Below, piece by piece: positions 57,482 through 64,000 of a stretch of DNA of 64,000 bases. The translations under genes and the position numbers were made by a program. Source of the stretch: Cheiracanthium punctorium (Eukaryota; Arthropoda; Arachnida; Araneae; Cheiracanthiidae); NCBI GenBank assembly GCA_038373885.1, contig JAWZYV010012274.1:1364001-1428000 (forward strand), in the 5' to 3' direction. Position 1 is the first letter of the stretch. The number at the start of each line of letters is the position of its first letter. The notes under the pieces were generated by a model. It was not told the DNA's origin and searched no databases. It saw only the letters and a list, made by a program, of their open reading frames with translations.

Positions 57482-60400
57482 TATTTTTACGTCTATCCAA
57501 AGACATAGCTATAGCTTTCTCATGGGAGGAGTCCAACTAAATAAATAAGGCTATTGTACTATGAAATATGGGGGGCATTCTTACTATGAAATTTGACAGT
57601 AAATTTTACTATAAATATATGGTAAAATTTTTCAATAGCACTAAAAAAAAAATGTTAAACTCTTTATAGTAATTTGTTTTTGTTGCGTACTGAATTATAA
57701 AATTCACAAAATTAATATATTTTTTAAATTTTAATATAAAGTTTTCAAAATTTATATAAAATTTAAATATTTTTTACCGTATACTACTTTGAGGGATGGA
57801 TTCAAAAGGTGCATATTTGGCCATAATTAGTGTTTGTACGTAGACTAAGACAGGTGTCCAGACCCCTTACCCCCCTTTAATACGTCCGTGTGTCTATCTA
57901 TGCCTTGTACAAAGTATTCAAGACTATTACACGCACTCTATTACACAAGCACTTTCTTCAAAATCAATCTTCATCATTTTCCTGAAACACATTCCGCTAC
58001 TACGTGTTTTAAAATTGATGATCCTATTGATTACTTAGTAGGAGCCAATGTTTACCAATATCTTCAAAATGCAAGCAAACCTTGATATTCTTCTTCCTCA
58101 AAATTAATAATAAAGTTTAGGCAATAAAAGGCTTTTAGATTCTGGATACCTTCTTGATTCATGAGCCGTTAATACTGTCGCATTCGCAGGTAAATGCTTC
58201 AGAAAAACTATCATTATTTTCAGAATTAAAAACACCCTCATTTGGGTTTTCTTTCTTGTTTAAATCTATTTTTGACAAAAGACGTACGAATCATCGAATG
58301 TTTACTGTATATTTAGAATTGTTTCGTGCTTAATAAAATTACAGGTTGGCAACGAATATTACAACTCTGATTGCAAATCATTTGTATTTTATGGCATGAA
58401 GGCTGTTCGTGAAATAAAACCAATTTTTGTTACAGGGATCTAGAATAGTTGTAAAACTAAATTATGTCCGAGATTCGAAAAGAAGCAGAATTTTTCTTAA
58501 CCATCTGCACTAAACACACAAAACTAACTAAACTGCAGTTTATCAACTGCAAAAACAATAAAACTAAATGCCTTGAGAAATTCCCAGAAAACAAAGCACT
58601 TCAAAATTGAAGGAGGCGACATCCACTTAGGAAAATATTACGAAATACTGTATCAGTTTAAAATTTTTTCTTGAATGTTTTACACATGTATTACAGGTGT
58701 ATTCACCTATTTGGTGTTTGTAAGAGTGCATAGTACAGCTTATTGAAAGACATCCTGTACTATCAGCATTAATATAATTAGTCTTTGGTATGTAATTTGC
58801 CTTTTTAAACTGTTCAGTATTACATTCCCCCCCCCCCCCTTAAAGAACAGTCTTAAAACAATTTGTGCATACAAATTTTGACATTTTTATGTACATATTG
58901 TTAAAATAATTACATTATTTTAACAATAATTTTAAACATTATCTCTCCTACTGTTCTGCTTCTTTAAAGCATGCATTGAAATATTGTGATTCTGATTCTA
59001 TTGTGCTTTGCAATTTTAGGCAGCTAAAGAAATTAAATAAAAGAATATTTTAACAAACCTTTCACAGGTCACAAATATTTTTAATTAGTATTTAACTGAA
59101 GCTTATGGTTTGATTTAAATAAAATTAAAAGCATACATTTTTTAAAATACAGAAAACAAGGAATGGAAATATTTTATCATTCATGAAAACAATTGTTAGC
59201 GTCGCATGTAAAATCAACAGCGATTATATTAATCTCATTATAAATATCAATGAAAAATTATTTCCATATTATCTGATTTATGACAACAGATGATACTTTG
59301 GTGTGGACCTATAAATGAACTACTGTGTTCATGCGTAAGTTAAGTTGTATCGAGAGGAATGCTCTTTATAAAGAAAAAGAAATTGCTCTTAGACCCTTAT
59401 TTAAACATTTCAGCTCCCGATACATAGAATTCTGTTCACTGACCTCCAGTATTTGAATCAAAATTTGTGTTTCGAAAACTTTCGCATACATGCACGAGAG
59501 CCTTCTCTCAGAAGAATTTTCACTGTTCTAAAAGAAAACGGATCGGCGTGAGAAAGGTAGGAATCTCAAACTTGAGGAAAAGGAAGAACAGTGTTCCTAT
59601 CTCAACGTAACAAGACGACAAAGTACCAATGTTTTCTCGTAGGTGGGAGGAAGAGATGCCAGATGCCGTAAGACTGAGGTTGAAGACAGTGATACATTTC
59701 CGTGGATTAATGAACTAAGCTTTATCTATTGATGGTTTTGTTGAGCATGAGAATAAAATTGTTTTTAAAAAATATTTCAATAAATTCCATAACCATTGCT
59801 TATTCAAAAATTCCATCCAAATATTACACTTTGCCATTAGTTTATCATGACTGATTGTTCTATGAAACTAGAACGGCTTTCAGTTGTTTTACGGCTTACT
59901 CCCAGGAAGTGCAAATTTTGAAGTTGTACTTAACTCCTTCAGTATTCTGTAGATTATTATTGTTGTTGTTTAAGCAGACCGATAGCATTTTAAAGCTGCT
60001 TATCCTAATGTGATTAATTTTCTATATTTCTCTTTTTTTTCGCATTATTCTATTTGTGCTCATTATTGATCACCTATTTTGTCTTCATAAATCACGAAAA
60101 TAAAATAGTACTGATTTTTTTTTAATTTAAAATTTGGAACGCAAGAGGTTAAACTTGAATGAGAAAACAGTGGCATCTAGCTCATGGCGATTATCCGAGA
60201 CTATGAGGCATGCATTATTATACTTTGTATTAGATTTGTGAAACTTATTATTATCAACATCAACTATGAGTATTTTCTCCCCTTGTCTCCTCCTTCTCTA
60301 TAAGTGAAAAGTTTACAACATATTTACGACAGATATTTTACTTTTTCGATTTTAATACATTTATCATAAATATACACAAAAGGGAAGTACGATAGCAAAG

Positions 60401-61739
60401 GCTACAGAAAAACAAGTGAGAAGTTTTCAATAGAAATATTCTGCTCAATCGCATTTTAAATATTACTACTTTGCTACTAAATAGAAAATATAAATAAAAT
60501 ATACAATTAAAAAGCCTTTTAAATATTAATGTTTTGCTAAATAAATAGAAAATATAAATAAAATAAATAAATAAATCGTTTTTAAAATTTTTAACACTAA
60601 ATACCTCAGTAAATATAAAATATAAAATAAATAACCTTTGGAAAGATAGAAGAAAATCAATTTCTTGAAGAATACTCTAGTAAGCCTAACTTGATGATGT
60701 AAGATGAATTACAATTAGCATTGCATCTCATATATTTTTCATCCATTTGCAAACTATAAAAATTCGCACCCTCAAAAAAATATTAACAAAAGTTGAAGAA
60801 CGCACGCCTCTGATGCAGGTTGAGTTTGCAATGCAATCAAATTCAGCACTTAACTATTTTAGATTTTTCTCGGAAAAACGTAACACGAGCGTAGGTGTGA
60901 GTAAAAACCTAATATTTAGGATTCTACTTCATGTTTCGGTCTATTTTCGTGACTGGGTTGTTGCTTTCCAAGCCCACGCTTCTTACGCTCCATGCAATTA
61001 CACCTCCCTGCAATTAGCTTCTACGTCACTTGGTTTGGAATCAAATCAAATATTCACTTATATCATTTTAAAGCCTGTCTGTAATTAAAAAAAAAAACAA
61101 CTAAAGGAATTAAACACCTGGCTTGCTTTACCGCTCTTTAATGAACAATGTAATTCCAAACTGTTTCGTTTTTCATCAGGCCGGGACTTCCTGGTGGTAT
61201 ACTGCAATGATAATTTAGAATATGCGGCAGGTATTTGCACTCTATTGCTGGCATTCAGTGAATTTACGATAGTAGGAAAAAGCACATAAACAGTTATTGA
61301 GAATACTTGCAGGGAACCACATTTAAAAGGAAAAAGAAATAACAGTTATGTGGCTTTAACGTTTCTTCTGTACGATTTGTCGTACAGAGAAAACAGAAGA
61401 TGAATTTTTAACCCCTTAATTGCCGCGGACGTATAAATACGCCTTTCTCAAGTAATCTCCTTACTAATTTGTTGCTAGTAGTGTAAATATTCTCAATTTC
61501 GAAAAAATAAAAATAAAACATTGCTTCAAGGCAATATTTTGTTTTCCAGTCACACGGAAAACGTAGAATTAATTTATAAATGCAGATTTCAGATAATTTT
61601 CCAGGTCGTAATTTAAGATATTCCGAATTTTTAGCCAAGCTTTTCAACATCCTCTGACTTAATTTTTTCAAATGATATTTCCTGATTATTCCAGGGTTTT
61701 CAGGCTTTCCTTAACCACTGGCAACTTTGCATCCGCTTA
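57482..61739. other. AT-rich intergenic DNA
   Basis: A 65-codon frame at 57888-58085 ends with a DDPIDYLVGANVYQYL stretch reminiscent of the region after the aspartic-protease active site of BEL/Pao elements, too short to call. A 113-codon plus-strand frame (60747-61088) starts at a TTG and has no recognised motif. (AAAT)n-like runs occur at 60540-60577. Confidence 0.4.
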
Positions 61740-61752
61740 ATAAAATCTTTCT

Positions 61753-62152
61753 GTTGTTGTTGTTGTTGTTGCTAATGCCCCCTGGCAACCACGTTGCGGT
61801 GACAGGTCCCCCCTATATAGGCAGGCGATGGGCCGAAGGCCCAGAGCGGCTTCCATTTCAATGAGCCCCAGTGGGAGGAAGTCCGTCTTAGCTCGGGGTC
61901 CCGTAATTTTGAACCCATTCCAGAGGAGGGACCAACCCCCTGAAATCGGCACCCCCAGAGGTACGTTTAACAACTTGGAGGACTTTGGAGCCACGACGGA
62001 TTTTACGTGCACCAGCTCCCATTAGCGTACACGGTTCCACAGCGGACGGGCCGAGAGGGGGAAGTCCCTCCCAAGCACTGGCCAAGCCAGATGCTGCTTC
62101 ACTTGCCGTGTTCTTATGAGAACGGAGTTTAGCGCCCAGTCCACTGCGGGAC
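61753..62152 (-). repeat. 5S-rRNA-derived SINE with (CAA)n tail, full length
   Basis: Flanked by the perfect 13-bp duplication ATAAAATCTTTCT (61740-61752 and 62153-62165). On the minus strand the first about 100 bases follow internal 5S rRNA order: GTTCTC, GAACACGGCAAGTGAAGCAGC, then GTGCTTGGGAGGG. The body contains GTGTACGCTAATGGGAGC and is collinear with 2583-2886. The 3' end is a (CAA)n tail, seen as GTT repeats at 61753-61771. This is the best preserved retroposon in the window. Pol III transcription from the internal 5S promoter and LINE-driven retroposition are inferred. Confidence 0.8.
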
Positions 62153-62165
62153 ATAAAATCTTTCT

Positions 62166-64000
62166 AGCATTTCGAAGTAATCACATGATTATTATCCTTA
62201 CCAGCCTTTTCCCGAAAAAATGTGTTAAGTTTTTCGGTGCACAATTCAATTCTCAGTATTATTACTACCAAATTAAAATGCGAACTTTTCTTTGTCGGCA
62301 CTTTATTTCTAGAGGTATTTAGAAAAAATATTGGGCATAATTTAATTAAAGAGGAAAATGCTTTTACTGCATATATATTTTCATGTTAGAGCTTCATATC
62401 TATTCATAAAAAATGCTAGCTCTGGGCTATTTTAACTTTACTTTAAAACGCAAATTTGTTTCAATTCCATTTTGATACACTAGTTATTAACTTACATTGA
62501 AATACGCATGGAATACATACATGAAAGAGTTTGAGAGCTTTCAAAAATACGTGTATTATAAGTTGGTGATTAAATTGCGCTAAAATGTATAAATTGATAT
62601 AAATTTAGGATTTTAAAAAATGAAAATTTAACTTAAAGCTATTTGACTGAATTTTCATTAACGTATTTTTGAGGTAGGTCGGTAGATCATAATATAATAG
62701 AGAAAGAAATTTTTTGAAAGTGCTTATACATTTATGAGGACAACTGTACATAGGATTTTCAAGGCATTCACTTTTACTTTTGTAATAATTTTAATTTATT
62801 TCATTCATTCAAATGTTCTGATAGAAAAAAAAAAACTGCACAATAGGAGGAAGCAAAGATGGTCGATAAACACTTACAGAAACAAAATAAAAATATATGA
62901 TCTATGATGGAATTTAATGAGGCTGCGAATGCGATTTCTGAAAACAAACCATTGTGGATACACAACCCTCAACGCGAAATTGAAAAAAAAAAGTAACGTT
63001 ATCAGTAGATGCAAATGATATCTGTCTTGTAGTAGTTTGAAAGTTCTATGAGAGGGGGGGGAGAAGTGTCGCAAGATGACTAATTTGAAATTCTAGCGCT
63101 AAAGAAAAAAGAAGTTTAGGTCACTCAATACTTTCTCTGTTAACCATTTTAATTTATTTATGTGTTTCAATAAATGTTCATACATAAGAGCAACAGGTCA
63201 ACGACACCGTAATATGCTAAATGGATAGAGTGAATATTTTATATCGCAAAAGGGCAGTATTCCGAAGGGAAAAGCATTCGATTCACGACTGCGACGTAAA
63301 TTATTGCAAAATGAAACGCAACGGAGTGCGTGGTATGCAGAAAAAACACTGGACAAATGCATTTCATAATGTATAAAACAATGTGAGGCGATATAGTTTT
63401 GCAACGAAAATTCTGTTGGCTTATAATAGGAGAGAACGTAAAAATTCTAAGCTGATTCAGCACATTTGTGTGACAGCATGGTTTATTTCTTTCCGCAAAT
63501 GCATAAGAATGAACGAGGGGAAGGGAGGAATAGGTGAACAGAATGTTATAGACAGGAATTTATACTTTCCTTTTAAATTTTTCTGTAAAACTGTCATTTT
63601 TAAATTAGCTGTACCCTAGAAGTAAAATAATAACAATTTTAAGTTGCTTTCTTTTTTAATGTTTATCCCCTATTAGAAAAAATTGGATATATATCCATAT
63701 AACTCCAATATTCATTCACAGATGGAAATATTTACAAAATAAAACTCATAAACCAATATTTCCCTCCTATATTAAACAATGAAAGGAATACCAATTATTC
63801 AAAATTCAAATAATAATTAAACAATTCCTTTCCATTCTGAGCAATGTTCTGAACGTCTGAATTAAAACACGCAGACTAATGAAACTACCTTGTTCATTTT
63901 AATTCACTTTGAAACTATTGTGAGTTTGAGTTGAATTGTCATCCAGTAAAAACACTGAAAAATGCCGGAGTAAGTTATCATTCCTAACACGCACAAATGT
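62166..64000. other. AT-rich intergenic DNA to the window end
   Basis: No supported exon, RNA gene or repeat boundary. A G homopolymer lies near 63054-63061. Confidence 0.45.

Noticed and set aside
57888..58085. Possible BEL/Pao protease-region relic
   Set aside because: Only about 16 residues resemble the family and no active-site triad is visible.
1..64000. CRISPR array or bacterial operon
   Set aside because: No regularly spaced direct repeats with unique spacers; gene structure is spliced and eukaryotic.

Overview
The window is non-coding-rich, AT-rich eukaryotic (animal) DNA. It has spliced phase-1 exons, 5S- and tRNA-derived SINEs, hAT, Tc1/mariner and piggyBac remnants, and long microsatellites. 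A multi-repeat beta-thymosin gene of the invertebrate tetrathymosin/ciboulot type points to an arthropod. An arachnid or other chelicerate is my best guess, but nothing seen here proves it.

Layout. 1-14.9 kb is repeat-packed intergenic DNA: a hAT-type element with 8-bp target duplications (496-1429), a 5S-rRNA-derived SINE followed by a small hAT-type element (2.6-3.0 kb), a piggyBac-type MITE (7907-8376), a Tc1 transposase relic, a 471-bp tandem duplication (8572-9513), a hAT element nested in a mariner-type MITE (10.6-11.1 kb) and a tRNA-derived SINE (13990-14216). 14.9-17.4 kb holds a possible terminal exon of an unrecognised gene and a secreted Gly/Ser/Gln-rich, 162-bp-repeat protein exon whose later repeats are frame-broken. 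22.5-32.1 kb (minus strand) is a complete six-exon coding region for a five-repeat beta-thymosin of 211 aa. 35.5-36.3 kb is a fold-back repeat with an unrecognised ORF.

The striking object is 36528-49150, a 12.6-kb element bounded by a perfect 6-bp target-site duplication (AGGGAC) with 5'-AG...CT-3' ends, as in Maverick/Polinton elements. Its terminal inverted repeats have grown to about 5.24 kb each, so most of the element is one palindrome. Each arm carries an intact ALKBH2-like dioxygenase gene, a downstream ORF with a PC4-like start, a tRNA-like sequence and a terminal cluster of CRE (TGACGTCA) sites. The core between the arms has a second, smaller palindrome and a diverged third copy of its module. 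I found no polymerase B, integrase, packaging ATPase or capsid gene. I read it as a non-autonomous Maverick-like derivative whose inverted repeats carry paired nucleic-acid repair and ssDNA-binding-type cargo.

49.2-64 kb is again intergenic: a mariner transposase relic, a TIR element (51.1-51.7 kb), a hAT-like element (52.5-53.0 kb), two (TA)n-centred palindromes (54.5-54.8 kb) and a full-length 5S-derived SINE with a (CAA)n tail and 13-bp target duplications (61753-62152).
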